Origin: Mesorhizobium norvegicum
Lineage (GTDB): Bacteria > Pseudomonadota > Alphaproteobacteria > Rhizobiales > Rhizobiaceae
Assembly (NCBI RefSeq): GCF_004919685.1
Contig: NZ_SMYZ01000059.1
Span: forward strand, 1 to 58,514
DNA: 58,514 bases
Reading direction: 5' to 3'
The notes under the pieces: model-generated
The model's database searches: none
Seen by the model: only the letters and a program-made list of their open reading frames with translations
Told to the model about the DNA's origin: nothing
Position numbers and translations under genes: made by a program
Part shown: positions 1 through 8,972 of the stretch, piece by piece
How the letters are laid out: each line of letters opens with the position of its first letter
Position numbering within the stretch: the stretch's first letter is position 1

Positions 1-66
1 CGGCATGGATCCTCGGGTCTCCGCGACGGAGCTTCGCTCCTGCTCCGCCCGTGGATGACGAAGTTG
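1..66. repeat. Intergenic repeat-like sequence (partial at window edge)
   Basis: This non-coding stretch contains GGATCCTCGGGTCTC followed by a short GGAGC-TTCG-CTCC hairpin (about 29-41) and then GTGGATGACGAAG. Its style, a CCTCGGGT arm and a GGATGACGA tail, is that of short intergenic elements I associate with rhizobial genomes. It may extend left of the window. Bases 67-169, up to the stop of the next gene, show nothing I can name. The repeat assignment is recollection plus pattern and is not proven from this window alone. Confidence 0.35.
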
Positions 67-169
67 GGGGAGGCTTCGGCTAATCTCGAAAGTTTGGAAT
101 TCTCTACTGGAGCGACATTGCCGGAACGGCCTTGACCCTTAACAGGCTCCGACCCGTCAAATCACGCCG

Positions 170-1399
170 CTAGCCGTCGTCACCGCCGCTGCGCCGGCGG
201 CAACGCCAGTTCCAGTCGCGCTCGGGGCCGACATCGACGTGCACGGATTCGGTGTGGCAGTAAGTGCCGACGCCGCCACGGCCGGGCATGCTCCTGATGT
301 AGCTTGCCAGCTCCCATTTCGAAACGCCGGGGACCTGGATGTCGGCGGCGGCGCAATACATATGCAGCGAATTCTTGGCGCCGTTGGCGCGGCGGTTGCG
401 GGCCGGGTCGCGATAGCCTGACGTCACCGTCATCTTGCGGCCGTAGTGGCCTTCGATCGTCTTCAGCACGCGCACCAGCGACGGCTTCAGGCAGGCCACA
501 TCGACGCTCTCGTTCTGCTTGAGCAGCCCGTTGGGCGCCAGCCGGGCCATGCCGGCGGCGGACGCAACCTGATAGGAGCCGCCGACTGGCCCCTCGTCCT
601 CGTTGAGATCGACGTCGCTTTCGTCATCGAGGCCGGACTTGCGCTTGATTTCGAACAAGGCTGTCTGGCGCACGCCGGGCAGAGCATCGCTACCAGTGAT
701 GTGGCCGCCGGTATCGCCGCCGAGCGAAGCCAGCTGCACCGGCTTTGCCGTTGAATTGGCCGAGGCAAGCGTGATGATCGGCTTTGCCGCTGGCTGCTCG
801 CCGGACCGGGCGTTGTTGATGAGGGGGGCTGGCGTCGCCGAGGCCGGCGTGGCGCCAAACATCGAGGCCAGGAAACCTTTTTTCTTTGGTGCTTCGACCT
901 GCGGCATCTCGCCAGCCGTCACATAGACCGGGTTGTTCATGGCAGGCGCGGCTGTCGGCTTCGGCGCGTTCACGCCGGCATCGGCGGCGGCAATCTGTTG
1001 GGCAACCCCGTCGTTCTGCTGCGCTGTCTGGGCCGGCTGCTGCAAGGACTGCGGCGTTTGTCCGACAATCGTTTCGGCGCCCGCCGGCGTGGTCAGCGGA
1101 AAGGCGGCTTGGGGATTGGCAATCGGTACATAGGCGACTTTCTCAGGTAACGCCGTATCGCTTGCCGTCATCACGGTCGTCTGCTCGGTCGTGACCTCAG
1201 ACGAATCGGCGGCGACGGTCGCCTTGCCGCTCGAGGCCGCGCTTATGTCCGATGCGGTGGCATTGTAGCCGGGCATTCCGACCGACATTGTCGGGTCGCC
1301 AGCCGAGGTGCAGGAGGCCAGAAGCAAGGAACAGAGCGCTGCCACAATGGCGCGGCGTTCTCCCTTTGCGAGGCTCCATCCTGCTGATTTCAAAGTCAA
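170..1399 (-). CDS. DUF882 / peptidase M15-like (YcbK-type) lipoprotein
   Basis: A 409-aa predicted exported lipoprotein. The N-terminus has a hydrophobic stretch ending in a lipobox (LLLASC, about residues 25-30). A long Ala/Pro/Gln/Thr-rich, low-complexity linker (about 35-270) follows. The C-terminal domain (about 290-400) has the M15/DUF882 pattern: SGYRDPARNRR, then NSLHMYCAAADIQVPG (zinc-type His and Asp), then HTESVHVDVG. The family is related to zinc D-Ala-D-Ala carboxypeptidases, so a role in peptidoglycan remodelling is likely but unproven. There is no ATG near the start. TTG at 1399 or 1393, behind a GAGGGGG ribosome-binding site, is the probable start. It lies downstream of phaC on the same strand with a gap of about 215 bp, in which I see no other gene. 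Confidence 0.75.
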   Translation of the reverse strand: MTLKSAGWSLAKGERRAIVAALCSLLLASCTSAGDPTMSVGMPGYNATASDISAASSGKATVAADSSEVTTEQTTVMTASDTALPEKVAYVPIANPQAAFPLTTPAGAETIVGQTPQSLQQPAQTAQQNDGVAQQIAAADAGVNAPKPTAAPAMNNPVYVTAGEMPQVEAPKKKGFLASMFGATPASATPAPLINNARSGEQPAAKPIITLASANSTAKPVQLASLGGDTGGHITGSDALPGVRQTALFEIKRKSGLDDESDVDLNEDEGPVGGSYQVASAAGMARLAPNGLLKQNESVDVACLKPSLVRVLKTIEGHYGRKMTVTSGYRDPARNRRANGAKNSLHMYCAAADIQVPGVSKWELASYIRSMPGRGGVGTYCHTESVHVDVGPERDWNWRCRRRSGGDDG

Positions 1400-1614
1400 A
1401 TTCCCCCTCGATGTCCGGTCGGCATATCTTGGCGCGGCACGGATACGTCGCTACCAAGGTGACCTTTGTCTCCGATCCGGAAACGAGACCTGTGTCAAAT
1501 CCGCAAGCCTGGAAGTATTTTTGCAGTGATTGCCAAATTACGGCTGCTTGATGGTTGACGACACCATTTCGCCCGCTTTTACCGGCCCGTCAACTCACCA
1601 GACATTACAGTCCG

Positions 1615-3450
1615 TTACACACGCACCTTCACATAGGTACCGGGAGCATCTCCCAAGGTTTTCATATGCTTGCCGGGTTTGCGGGCCGGCACGCGGGTAT
1701 TGTCCTTGGCCTCTATCCAGCTCTGCCAGTGCGGCCACCAAGACCCCGGATGGTCGGTGGCCTTGGCCACCCATTGGCCGAAGTCGCCCGTCGGCGTTCC
1801 CCCGGTCCAGTACTGGTATTTGTTGGATGCCGGCGGGTTTACGACACCTGCGATGTGGCCCGATCCCGCCATCACGTACTCGACCTTGCCGCCGAAATAT
1901 TTCGAGCCGAGGAACACCGAAAGCGCCGGCGCGATGTGATCTTCCTTGGAGGCGAGGTTGTAGACCGGGATGGTGATGTCGCCGAGCGAGACCGTGTGGC
2001 CCGCCAGCTCCATCATGCCTCGCGAGAGGTTGTTCTCGAGATAGCAATTGCGCAGGTAGAAAGAGTGATTGGCCGCGCCCATGCGGGTCGAATCGGCGTT
2101 CCAGTAGAGCAGGTCGAAGGGCAGGGGGTCCTTGCCGCGCATGTAGTTGTTGACGACATAGGGCCAGATCAGGTCGCCCGAGCGCAGCATGTTGAAGGCG
2201 GTCGCCATCTTGGTGCCGTCGAGATAGCCCTTTTCGCTCATCGACTTTTCCACCGCGGCGACCTGCTCCTCGTCGACGAACACTTTCAGGTCGCCGGCAT
2301 AGGTGAAGTCGACCTGCGTGGTGAAGAAGGTCGCCGACTTGATGCGGTCGTCGCCCTCGCGCGCCATCAGCGCCAGCGCCGCCGCCAAGAGCGTGCCGCC
2401 GACGCAATAGCCGATGGCGTTGATGTCGCGTTCGCCGGTGGCCTTCTCGACCGTGTCGAGGCCATATTGCAGGCCCTCGCGGATATAGGCCTCCCAACCC
2501 TTGGCGCCGTGGCGCTCGTCCGGATTGATCCAGGAGATGACGAACACGGTGTGGCCCTGTTCGATCGCCCAGCGGATGAAGGATTTCTGCGGATTCAGGT
2601 CGAGGATATAGAACTTGTTGATCCATGGCGGGCAGATCAGCAGCGGCCGCTTGAGCACCGTCTCGGTCGCCGGGTCATACTGGATGATCTCGGCGACATC
2701 GCTGCGCCCAACCACCTTGCCGGGGGTGGTGGCGATGTTCCTGCCGATCTCGAAGGGTGAATAGTCGGCCTGACGCAGCTTCAGGTCGCCCTTGCCGGCG
2801 GCGATGTCCTCAGCCAGCATCTTCATGCCGCGCACCAGGTTCTCGCCGTTCGAGGCAACGGTTTCGCGAAACAGTTCCGGATTGGTCAGGATGAAATTCG
2901 ACGGCGAGATGGCGTTGGACACCTGCTTGACGTAGAAGCCGGCCTTGTGGCGGGTGTGCTCGTCCAGACCTTCGGCGTGCTCGACCAGATCGGCCGCCCA
3001 GCGCGAGGTGACGAGATAGGCCTGCTTGAGAAAATCGAAGAAGGCGTTGCGGCCCCATTCGGGATCGAGGAAGCGCTTGTCGCCGCGCTCCGGCTTGACC
3101 GCGTCTTCGGTTTCTTCCGCGGCGTTGCTGGTGCGCTGAATGGCGTTGGCCCAGACCGTCATGTAGCCGGAGAACAGCCGCGTCTGCGCTTCCAGCGCGC
3201 GCTGCGGGTCGGAAAGCCAGTATTCGCTGAGCTTGGAAAAGGTCTTCACCATGTCGACAACCGGCTCGGCAACGTGATCGCGCACGTCGCCTTTTTCGCG
3301 CGGTTCGGCCCAAGCGGAAGCCGCCTTGCCGGCCTGCTCGATCATGCGCGCCATGTTCAGGGCGAAGCGTTCCGGGTCCTTCACCAGATATTGCTCGACG
3401 GTCGAAGGCTCGTCATCTTCCGCTTTGCCCGAATCGGGTGTTTTGGACAT
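1615..3450 (-). CDS. phaC: Class I poly(3-hydroxyalkanoate) synthase
   Basis: A 611-aa cytoplasmic enzyme that polymerises (R)-3-hydroxyacyl-CoA into PHA/PHB storage granules. The N-terminal PhaC domain is followed by an alpha/beta-hydrolase core with the lipase-like box GYCVGG (nucleophile Cys349). The other predicted triad members are Asp504 (SKEDHIAP) and His532 (GSGHIAGVVNPP). The length of about 600 aa and the Cys box fit class I, the single-subunit type. The ATG at 3450 is preferred over an upstream in-frame start because GGGAGGAA sits 10 or so bases ahead of it. It is divergent from a small lipoprotein gene with 98 bp between them. No phaA, phaB, phaR or phasin gene is adjacent. Confidence 0.95.
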   Translation of the reverse strand: MSKTPDSGKAEDDEPSTVEQYLVKDPERFALNMARMIEQAGKAASAWAEPREKGDVRDHVAEPVVDMVKTFSKLSEYWLSDPQRALEAQTRLFSGYMTVWANAIQRTSNAAEETEDAVKPERGDKRFLDPEWGRNAFFDFLKQAYLVTSRWAADLVEHAEGLDEHTRHKAGFYVKQVSNAISPSNFILTNPELFRETVASNGENLVRGMKMLAEDIAAGKGDLKLRQADYSPFEIGRNIATTPGKVVGRSDVAEIIQYDPATETVLKRPLLICPPWINKFYILDLNPQKSFIRWAIEQGHTVFVISWINPDERHGAKGWEAYIREGLQYGLDTVEKATGERDINAIGYCVGGTLLAAALALMAREGDDRIKSATFFTTQVDFTYAGDLKVFVDEEQVAAVEKSMSEKGYLDGTKMATAFNMLRSGDLIWPYVVNNYMRGKDPLPFDLLYWNADSTRMGAANHSFYLRNCYLENNLSRGMMELAGHTVSLGDITIPVYNLASKEDHIAPALSVFLGSKYFGGKVEYVMAGSGHIAGVVNPPASNKYQYWTGGTPTGDFGQWVAKATDHPGSWWPHWQSWIEAKDNTRVPARKPGKHMKTLGDAPGTYVKVRV

Positions 3451-3548
3451 GGTTGGCGGGGTTCCTCCCGAGGCCTTTTCTTGACATATTAACATGGGAC
3501 ATCCGACCGGGTCCAATCTCGCTCTACCTCGGCTGCCAAGGAAACAAT

Positions 3549-3935
3549 ATGACGATTAATATTGGCGAGACTGTTTTTTTCAGTGCCGGACGTTTTTGCC
3601 GCATCGGCGCGGCGATCGTCCTCTTGGGGATTGCCGGGTGCTCGAGCACCAACGGCCCGACGTCCGTCGCGGCGGGCACAGGGCCGAAGGATACCGGCAC
3701 CTTTCCGAACCTCAACATCAAGCCGCAAGTGGCGGCGCCGCAGTTCACCGAAGCCGAGAAGAACGCCAAGCTTGCGCAATTGAAGGCGGACGAGAATGCG
3801 CAGGCGGCCAAAGGCGGCGGTCCAAAGGTCGCCAACCAGGCGGCGCTGACGGATCTCGCCAAGAAGCATGGCGACGAAACGCTGAAGCAGATCGAAGCCA
3901 AATGCGACCCCGCCCTCGACCCTACCTGCAAATAA
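3549..3935 (+). CDS. Small putative lipoprotein
   Basis: A 128-aa protein that I do not recognise by function. A hydrophobic segment (GAAIVLLGIAGC) ends in a good lipobox with Cys about residue 28. The rest is hydrophilic, with a charged and probably helical stretch (FTEAEKNAKLAQLKADENAQAA) and a Cys pair near the C-terminus (KCDPALDPTCK). ATG 3549 is chosen because it places the signal peptide at the N-terminus; the frame stays open further upstream, but that extension reads into the phaC side. The gene is divergent from phaC and followed 44 bp later by the aminotransferase. Confidence 0.7.
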   Translation: MTINIGETVFFSAGRFCRIGAAIVLLGIAGCSSTNGPTSVAAGTGPKDTGTFPNLNIKPQVAAPQFTEAEKNAKLAQLKADENAQAAKGGGPKVANQAALTDLAKKHGDETLKQIEAKCDPALDPTCK

Positions 3936-3979
3936 GTATATAGCGCGCGCCCAATACCCCTTTGCTGTCTGGAACTGCC

Positions 3980-5197
3980 ATGGAAGAATTTCACAAGGTC
4001 CGCCGGCTTCCGCCTTACGTCTTCGAGCAGGTCAACCGGCTCAAGGCCAGCGCCCGTTCGCGCGGCGCCGACATCATCGACCTCGGCATGGGCAATCCGG
4101 ACCTGCCGACGCCCAAGGCCATCGTCGACAAGCTGTGCGAGGTCGTGCGCGATCCGCGCACGCACCGCTATTCCTCGTCGCGCGGCATTCCGGGCCTGCG
4201 CCGTGCCCAGGCCAGCTACTATGCCCGCCGCTTCGGCGTGAAGCTCAATCCCGATACGCAGGTGGTGGCCACGCTTGGTTCGAAGGAAGGCTTCGCCAAC
4301 ATGGCGCAGGCAATCACGGCGCCTGGCGACGTGATCCTGTGCCCGAACCCGACCTATCCGATCCATGCTTTCGGCTTCATCATGTCGGGCGGCGTCATCC
4401 GCTCGTTGCAGGTGGAGCCGGACGATGGCTTCATCCCGGCGCTCGAGCGCGGTGTCAAGCATTCGATCCCGAAGCCGCTGGCGCTGATCCTCAACTATCC
4501 GTCGAACCCGACGGCGCTGGTCGCCTCGCTCGATTTCTACAAGGACGTGGTCGCCTTCGCCAAGAAGAACGACATCATCATCCTGTCCGACCTTGCCTAT
4601 TCGGAGATCTATTTCGACGGCAATCCGCCGCCCTCGGTGCTGCAGGTGCCGGGCGCGATCGACGTCTGTGTCGAATTCACCTCGATGTCGAAGACGTTCT
4701 CAATGCCGGGCTGGCGTATGGGCTTTGCCGTCGGCAACGAGCGGCTGATCTCGGCGCTGACCAGGGTGAAATCCTATCTCGACTACGGCGCCTTTACGCC
4801 GATCCAGGTGGCGGCGGCACACGCGCTCAATGGCGACGGTGCCGACATTGCCGAGGTCCGCGACATCTACCACAAGCGCCGCGACGTGATGGTCGATGCC
4901 TTCGGCCGCGCCGGCTGGACCATTCCGGCACCGGCGGCGTCGATGTTTGCCTGGGCGCCGATCCCGGAGCCGTTCCGGCATCTCGGCTCGCTCGAATTCT
5001 CCAAGCTGCTCATCGAACATGCCGACGTGGCGGTGGCGCCCGGTGTCGGCTTCGGCGAACATGGCGACGATCACGTGCGCATTGCGCTGGTCGAGAACGA
5101 ACACCGGATCCGCCAGGCGGCGCGCAACATCAAGCGCTTCCTGTCGACCAGCGCCAAACAACCCAACAATGTGGTGCCGCTTTCCGCTCACCGGTAA
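3980..5197 (+). CDS. alaC: PLP-dependent class I aminotransferase (AlaC / LL-DAP aminotransferase type)
   Basis: A 405-aa fold-type I aminotransferase. The Schiff-base lysine is Lys238 in SMSKTFSMPGWRMGF, and NYPSNPTA is the substrate/cofactor motif. It is close to the group annotated as alanine aminotransferase AlaC or LL-diaminopimelate aminotransferase. The substrate cannot be fixed from sequence. Synthesis of alanine from pyruvate and glutamate is my first guess, because alphaproteobacteria normally make lysine by the succinylase route. ATG 3980 starts at the family-typical MEEFHKVRRLPPYVF; an upstream TTG at 3962 is also in frame. It is followed 46 bp later by hom, a pairing common in Rhizobiales. 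Confidence 0.85.
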   Translation: MEEFHKVRRLPPYVFEQVNRLKASARSRGADIIDLGMGNPDLPTPKAIVDKLCEVVRDPRTHRYSSSRGIPGLRRAQASYYARRFGVKLNPDTQVVATLGSKEGFANMAQAITAPGDVILCPNPTYPIHAFGFIMSGGVIRSLQVEPDDGFIPALERGVKHSIPKPLALILNYPSNPTALVASLDFYKDVVAFAKKNDIIILSDLAYSEIYFDGNPPPSVLQVPGAIDVCVEFTSMSKTFSMPGWRMGFAVGNERLISALTRVKSYLDYGAFTPIQVAAAHALNGDGADIAEVRDIYHKRRDVMVDAFGRAGWTIPAPAASMFAWAPIPEPFRHLGSLEFSKLLIEHADVAVAPGVGFGEHGDDHVRIALVENEHRIRQAARNIKRFLSTSAKQPNNVVPLSAHR

Positions 5198-5243
5198 GCT
5201 TGCCGCACATCATTTCGATCTGACTTGAGGGACGTTGCCTTCT

Positions 5244-6557
5244 ATGGCTGAAGCATTGCGTGTTGGAATTGCCGGCCTCGGCACGGTTGGCGCGTCGGTG
5301 GCGCGCGTGCTGCGCGACAAGGCGGCGGAACTGACCCGCCAGTGCGGGCGTGACGTCATCGTCACCGCCGTCTCGGCGCGCGACCAGAAGCGTGATCGCG
5401 GCGTCGATGTGAGCTCGGCAAAGTGGTTCGACGATCCGGTCAAGATGGCCCAGACCGCCGAAATCGACGTGTTCGTCGAACTGATCGGCGGCGACGAAGG
5501 GCCGGCGCGCTCATCGGTGAAGGCGGCGCTCGAAGCCGGCCGTCACGTCGTCACCGCCAACAAGGCGCTGCTCGCCAAGCATGGCGTGGCGCTGGCCGAG
5601 ATCGCCGAGAAGAAGGGCGTGCTGCTCAATTACGAGGCGGCTGTGGCGGGCGGCATTCCAGTCATCAAGACGATGCGCGAGGCGATGGCCGGCAATTCGG
5701 TCACGCGTGTGTTCGGCATCCTCAACGGCACCTGCAACTATATCCTGACCCGCATGGAGGCCGAGGGCATCTCGTTCGACGCCTGCCTGAAGGATGCGCA
5801 GCGGCTGGGCTATGCCGAGGCTGACCCGACCTTCGACATCGAGGGCCACGACACCGCGCACAAGCTGTCGATCCTGACCAGCCTTGCCTTCGGCACCAGG
5901 ATCGCCGCCAACGATATCTACATGGAAGGCATTTCCAACATCACCCAGGCCGACATCCGCGCGGCCGGCGATCTTGGCTACCGGATCAAGCTGCTTGGTG
6001 TCGCCCAGCGCACCGAGAGCGGCATCGAGCAGCGTGTGCATCCGACCATGGTGCCGACCGCCTCGGTCATCGCGCAGGTGCACGGCGTCACCAATGCGGT
6101 GGCGATCGAGACCGACATTCTGGGCGAGCTGCTGCTGTCCGGCCCCGGTGCGGGCGGCAATGCCACCGCCTCGGCCGTCATCGGCGATATCGCCGACATC
6201 GCCAAGAGCCGGCCCGGCTTCCAGCACGGTCCGGTCTTCGGCCGGCCGGCAAAGGAGCTGAAACCTTACAAGAAGGCACAGATGCGCAGCCATGCCGGCG
6301 GCTACTTCATCCGGCTGACCGTGCATGACCGCATAGGCGTGTTCGCGGCAATCGCCAAGCGCATGGCCGACAATGACATTTCGCTGGAATCGATCGTCCA
6401 GCACGCGGTCAACGGCGAGGCGGCGGCACAGAAGACAGTGATCCTCGTCACCCACGAGACGACCGAAGCCGCCGTGCGCAAGGCCGTCGACGGCATCACC
6501 AAGGACGGCCATCTGACCGACAAGCCCCAGGTCATCCGCATCGAGCGGGCAGGGTAG
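5244..6557 (+). CDS. hom: Homoserine dehydrogenase
   Basis: A 437-aa NAD(P)H-dependent enzyme that reduces aspartate semialdehyde to homoserine, the branch point to threonine and methionine. It begins with a Rossmann motif (GIAGLGTVGASVARVL), then the catalytic/substrate domain (NGTCNYILTRM, GYAEADPTFDIEGHDTAHKL). It ends in an ACT domain (about 350-430, HDRIGVFAAIAKRMADNDISLESI), the usual seat of threonine feedback. ATG 5244 is used. A TTG at 5235 with a better-spaced GAGG is a possible alternative adding three residues. Confidence 0.95.
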   Translation: MAEALRVGIAGLGTVGASVARVLRDKAAELTRQCGRDVIVTAVSARDQKRDRGVDVSSAKWFDDPVKMAQTAEIDVFVELIGGDEGPARSSVKAALEAGRHVVTANKALLAKHGVALAEIAEKKGVLLNYEAAVAGGIPVIKTMREAMAGNSVTRVFGILNGTCNYILTRMEAEGISFDACLKDAQRLGYAEADPTFDIEGHDTAHKLSILTSLAFGTRIAANDIYMEGISNITQADIRAAGDLGYRIKLLGVAQRTESGIEQRVHPTMVPTASVIAQVHGVTNAVAIETDILGELLLSGPGAGGNATASAVIGDIADIAKSRPGFQHGPVFGRPAKELKPYKKAQMRSHAGGYFIRLTVHDRIGVFAAIAKRMADNDISLESIVQHAVNGEAAAQKTVILVTHETTEAAVRKAVDGITKDGHLTDKPQVIRIERAG

Positions 6558-6695
6558 TTTTCTCACCCGATAGCCCGCGTGGGACAAGAATCCCGCAGGC
6601 ATTGAGGTCCGGCCTGGCGGCGAACAGCCGCTTCCGGCCGGAACGAATTCGCGCCGCCGCCGTTCTCTTGGTCAGCAACCAGAGGGAGCCGCTTC

Positions 6696-7052
6696 ATGGC
6701 CGACACCAACAAATCCGACACGCCACACATCGACGATATCCAGAAGACGCTGGAAAAGCAGATTGCCGAACTGCGCAAGGAGATCACCAAGATCAACAAG
6801 AGCATTTCGGCGCGGGGCGCGGAAATGCTCGATGACGCCGGCGAACAGGCTTCCGATTTCTACGACACGGCCGCGGCCCGCGCGTCGCGAACCGCGCAGC
6901 AGCTGCGCAGCCAGGCCCATGCTGTTTCGGAAGTCGCGCGCGAAAATCCCGGTACGACGACAGCCGTGGTCGGCGTGATCGGCCTGCTCGGCTTTCTGGC
7001 CGGCTTCGCCATTGGCCAGTCGATGAACGATACGTCGCGCCGTTGGTATTGA
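6696..7052 (+). CDS. ElaB/YqjD/DUF883-like membrane-anchored protein
   Basis: A 118-aa protein with a long amphipathic helical part (about 10-85) and one C-terminal membrane segment rich in glycine (TTAVVGVIGLLGFLAGFAIGQ, about 87-108). This layout matches the ElaB/YqjD (DUF883) family of C-tail-anchored proteins, some of which bind ribosomes in stationary phase in E. coli. The function here is inferred only from architecture. AGGGAG lies seven bases before the ATG. It is followed by another small membrane protein gene at 7125. Confidence 0.7.
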   Translation: MADTNKSDTPHIDDIQKTLEKQIAELRKEITKINKSISARGAEMLDDAGEQASDFYDTAAARASRTAQQLRSQAHAVSEVARENPGTTTAVVGVIGLLGFLAGFAIGQSMNDTSRRWY

Positions 7053-7124
7053 CCGCGGCGCGATAGGGCCGGTTTCTCCGGCCCATTTCCGTGTTTTCAG
7101 CACATCATCTTTAAGGAGGGCACT

Positions 7125-7292
7125 ATGGCTTCATCCGCGTTGATCAGCATCCTGATCACATTCCTCGTCATCATCCTCGTTCTCTATCTGGTTCAGCGCC
7201 TGCCGCTCGATGCGCGGATGAGGCAGATCGCCCAGATCATCGTGATCATCATCGGCATCATTTCGCTGCTCAAATATCTTGCGGTTTTCTAG
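7125..7292 (+). CDS. 55-aa two-TM membrane protein (Thivi_2564-like)
   Basis: This short gene encodes 55 residues with two hydrophobic segments (residues 5-23 and 37-52) flanking a loop with RLPLDARMRQ. A perfect AAGGAGGG ribosome-binding site lies six bases before the ATG, which argues that it is real. The pattern of two membrane helices around an R-L-P-x-D turn recalls the small Thivi_2564 family, whose role is unknown to me. It lies 72 bp after the DUF883-like gene and may be co-expressed with it. Confidence 0.65.
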   Translation: MASSALISILITFLVIILVLYLVQRLPLDARMRQIAQIIVIIIGIISLLKYLAVF

Positions 7293-7380
7293 GCCGCAAA
7301 AGGCATCGATCTTCAATTTCTCATGCCGGCTCGGTTCCTTTCGACCGGGCCGACGTCGTTTCAAGATGCGGTTTAATCGA

Positions 7381-7407
7381 TTGATATTGCTGACTATTCG
7401 ATAAAAT
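7381..7407 (+). promoter_or_regulatory. Possible promoter upstream of glpX
   Basis: TTGATA (7381-7386) and TAAAAT (7402-7407) with a 15-base spacer lie in the A+T-richest part of the 204-bp gap before glpX. The spacer is short, so this is tentative. Confidence 0.3.
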
Positions 7408-7451
7408 TTTCGGCGGGTCTTGCCGTTGTCATGCTCGCCTGACAAAACAAG

Positions 7452-7466
7452 CCCGCCTCCGGCGGG
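7452..7466 (+). promoter_or_regulatory. Hairpin in the glpX leader
   Basis: CCCGCC-TCC-GGCGGG forms a compact 6-bp stem with a 3-base loop about 30 bases before the glpX start. No T-run follows, so it is a leader hairpin and not a typical terminator. Confidence 0.35.
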
Positions 7467-7496
7467 AGGCCGCATTGCCAACGAGGAAATCACCAG

Positions 7497-8480
7497 ATGA
7501 ATGTGGCCCAGAACATCGTCGCCGGTCTTGACCGGATACTCACCATGGAACTGGTGCGCGTCACCGAACGGGCCGCCGTCGCCGCCGCCAGGCTGCGTGG
7601 GCGCGGCGACGAAAAGGCGGCCGACCAGGTCGCCGTGGATGCCATGCGCCAGGAGCTCAACCGGTTAGCCATCAAGGGCACGGTGGTGATCGGCGAGGGC
7701 GAGAGGGACGAAGCGCCGATGCTCTATATCGGCGAGGAAGTCGGCTCGGGCAAAGGTCCGGCCGTCGATATCGCGCTCGATCCGCTCGAAGGCACGACGA
7801 TCTGCGCCAAGAACCTGCCCAATGCGCTCGCCGTCATCGCGATCGCCGAGAAGGGCAGCCTGCTGTTCGCGCCCGATGTCTACATGGACAAGATCGCCAT
7901 CGGTCCGGGCTATGCAGACGGCGTCATCGACATCGATGCCTCGCCGGCCGAGAACATCGCCAGTCTCGCCCGGGCCAAAGGCGTTGCTATATCGGACATC
8001 ACCACCTGCATTCTCGACCGACCACGTCATGCCAAGCTGATCGATGCCGTACGCGCCACGGGTGCTGCGATACGGCTGATCGGCGACGGCGATGTCGCCG
8101 GCGTCATCCACACCACGGACCCGGAAGAAACCGGCATCGACATCTATCTCGGCACTGGCGGCGCACCCGAGGGCGTGCTGGCCGCCGCCGCGCTGCGTTG
8201 CACCGGCGGCCAGATGCAGGGCCGGCTGATCCTCGACACGCCGGAAAAGGTCGCACGCGCGGCAAAGATGGGTATTTCCAATCCGAAGCGGGTCTATCGG
8301 ACGGAGGACATGGCGCGCGGCGATGTGCTGTTCGCGGCCACCGGTGTCACCGACGGCAATATGCTGGCTGGCGTCAAGTTCGGCCGCAATTACATCACCA
8401 CCCACACGATCGTGCTGCGCTCGTCGTCGCGGACGGTGCGCGAGATCAAGGCCAGGCATCAGGACCTGGATAAGTTCTAG
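7497..8480 (+). CDS. glpX: Class II fructose-1,6-bisphosphatase
   Basis: A 327-aa cytoplasmic gluconeogenic enzyme that hydrolyses fructose-1,6-bisphosphate to fructose-6-phosphate. GlpX-family motifs are visible: GEGERDEAPMLYIGEEVG, the metal/phosphate site DPLEGTT, and TDPEETGIDIYLGTGGAPEG. The length is normal. GAGGAAA lies eight bases before the ATG. It follows hom (with two small membrane genes between) and precedes recJ, as in many Rhizobiales chromosomes. Confidence 0.95.
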   Translation: MNVAQNIVAGLDRILTMELVRVTERAAVAAARLRGRGDEKAADQVAVDAMRQELNRLAIKGTVVIGEGERDEAPMLYIGEEVGSGKGPAVDIALDPLEGTTICAKNLPNALAVIAIAEKGSLLFAPDVYMDKIAIGPGYADGVIDIDASPAENIASLARAKGVAISDITTCILDRPRHAKLIDAVRATGAAIRLIGDGDVAGVIHTTDPEETGIDIYLGTGGAPEGVLAAAALRCTGGQMQGRLILDTPEKVARAAKMGISNPKRVYRTEDMARGDVLFAATGVTDGNMLAGVKFGRNYITTHTIVLRSSSRTVREIKARHQDLDKF

Positions 8481-8572
8481 GTCACTGTTGTTGGCTCGGG
8501 TGCTTGCGGACCGGCATCGCAGTTGTTAGCCCTGTGGCTGTATCGGATGATGCTGGCCGCAGGGATTTGACG

Positions 8573-8797
8573 ATGAAACCGTTCGACTGGCACGCGGATC
8601 CGATTTCGCGCGCCACCGCCATCACGAAGTCCTATCGCAACACCCAGAACGTGCGCCGCTTTCTCACCCGGGAATGCGGCGATGCGTTCAGGTTCGACCG
8701 ATCGTTCATGGCCTGGCTCAAGGACGGTGCGGACAAGACGATGGGCGATGCGGCCGACGAATGGCTTCGGCGCCAGGCTGAAAAGCGGAAAGCGTAG
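8573..8797 (+). CDS. Small DUF6434-like protein
   Basis: A 74-aa basic protein with the pattern FDWHADPISRATAITKSYRNTQNVRRFL, then FRFDRSFMAWLKD, ending in a charged helix. It resembles the DUF6434 domain, which can be linked to SAP-like modules; no function is known to me. ATG 8573 has CAGGGA about eight bases upstream. An earlier in-frame ATG at 8504 has no good ribosome-binding site and adds residues that do not look conserved. Confidence 0.6.
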   Translation: MKPFDWHADPISRATAITKSYRNTQNVRRFLTRECGDAFRFDRSFMAWLKDGADKTMGDAADEWLRRQAEKRKA

Positions 8798-8860
8798 TTT
8801 TCTTGACATCATCCGCGACGGCGCACACCCGTGAACCGCTTGGCTTTGCCTGCCTTTGGC

Positions 8861-8940
8861 CTAAAGCGCGTCGCGTTCACGCGAAGCGCTTTAGGTTGTT
8901 GTGTCCCAAAACCGCTGCACACTTTTGGGCGACATGCATT
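8861..8940. repeat. Palindromic mosaic element, copy A
   Basis: Module 1 is an imperfect palindrome (8861-8894), CTAAAGCGCGTCGCG / CGCGAAGCGCTTTAG, with 14 of 15 arm bases pairing. Module 2 is the right half of a second palindrome: CCCAAAA ... TTTTGGG followed by CGACATGCATT (8905-8940). The same two modules recur at 45616-45664 and 50277-50396, and module 1 alone at 13461-13494. It resembles the RIME-type intergenic mosaic elements of rhizobia. It sits just before recJ and overlaps an in-frame upstream ATG (8934), which makes that start unlikely. Confidence 0.75.
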
Positions 8941-8972
8941 ATCGTGCGGCCAATCATGAGTTGGCAAAGCGT

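Noticed and set aside
1555..2760. 401-aa open frame on the plus strand inside phaC
   Set aside because: Antisense shadow of a clear PHA synthase with intact catalytic residues.
7061..7090. Terminator between the DUF883-like gene and the 55-aa gene
   Set aside because: Only a 4-bp GGGC/GCCC pairing could be drawn, with no T-run.
8901..8972. Earlier RecJ starts
   Set aside because: They fall in or next to the palindromic repeat; the conserved protein begins MTGEKRLFLDVRQ.
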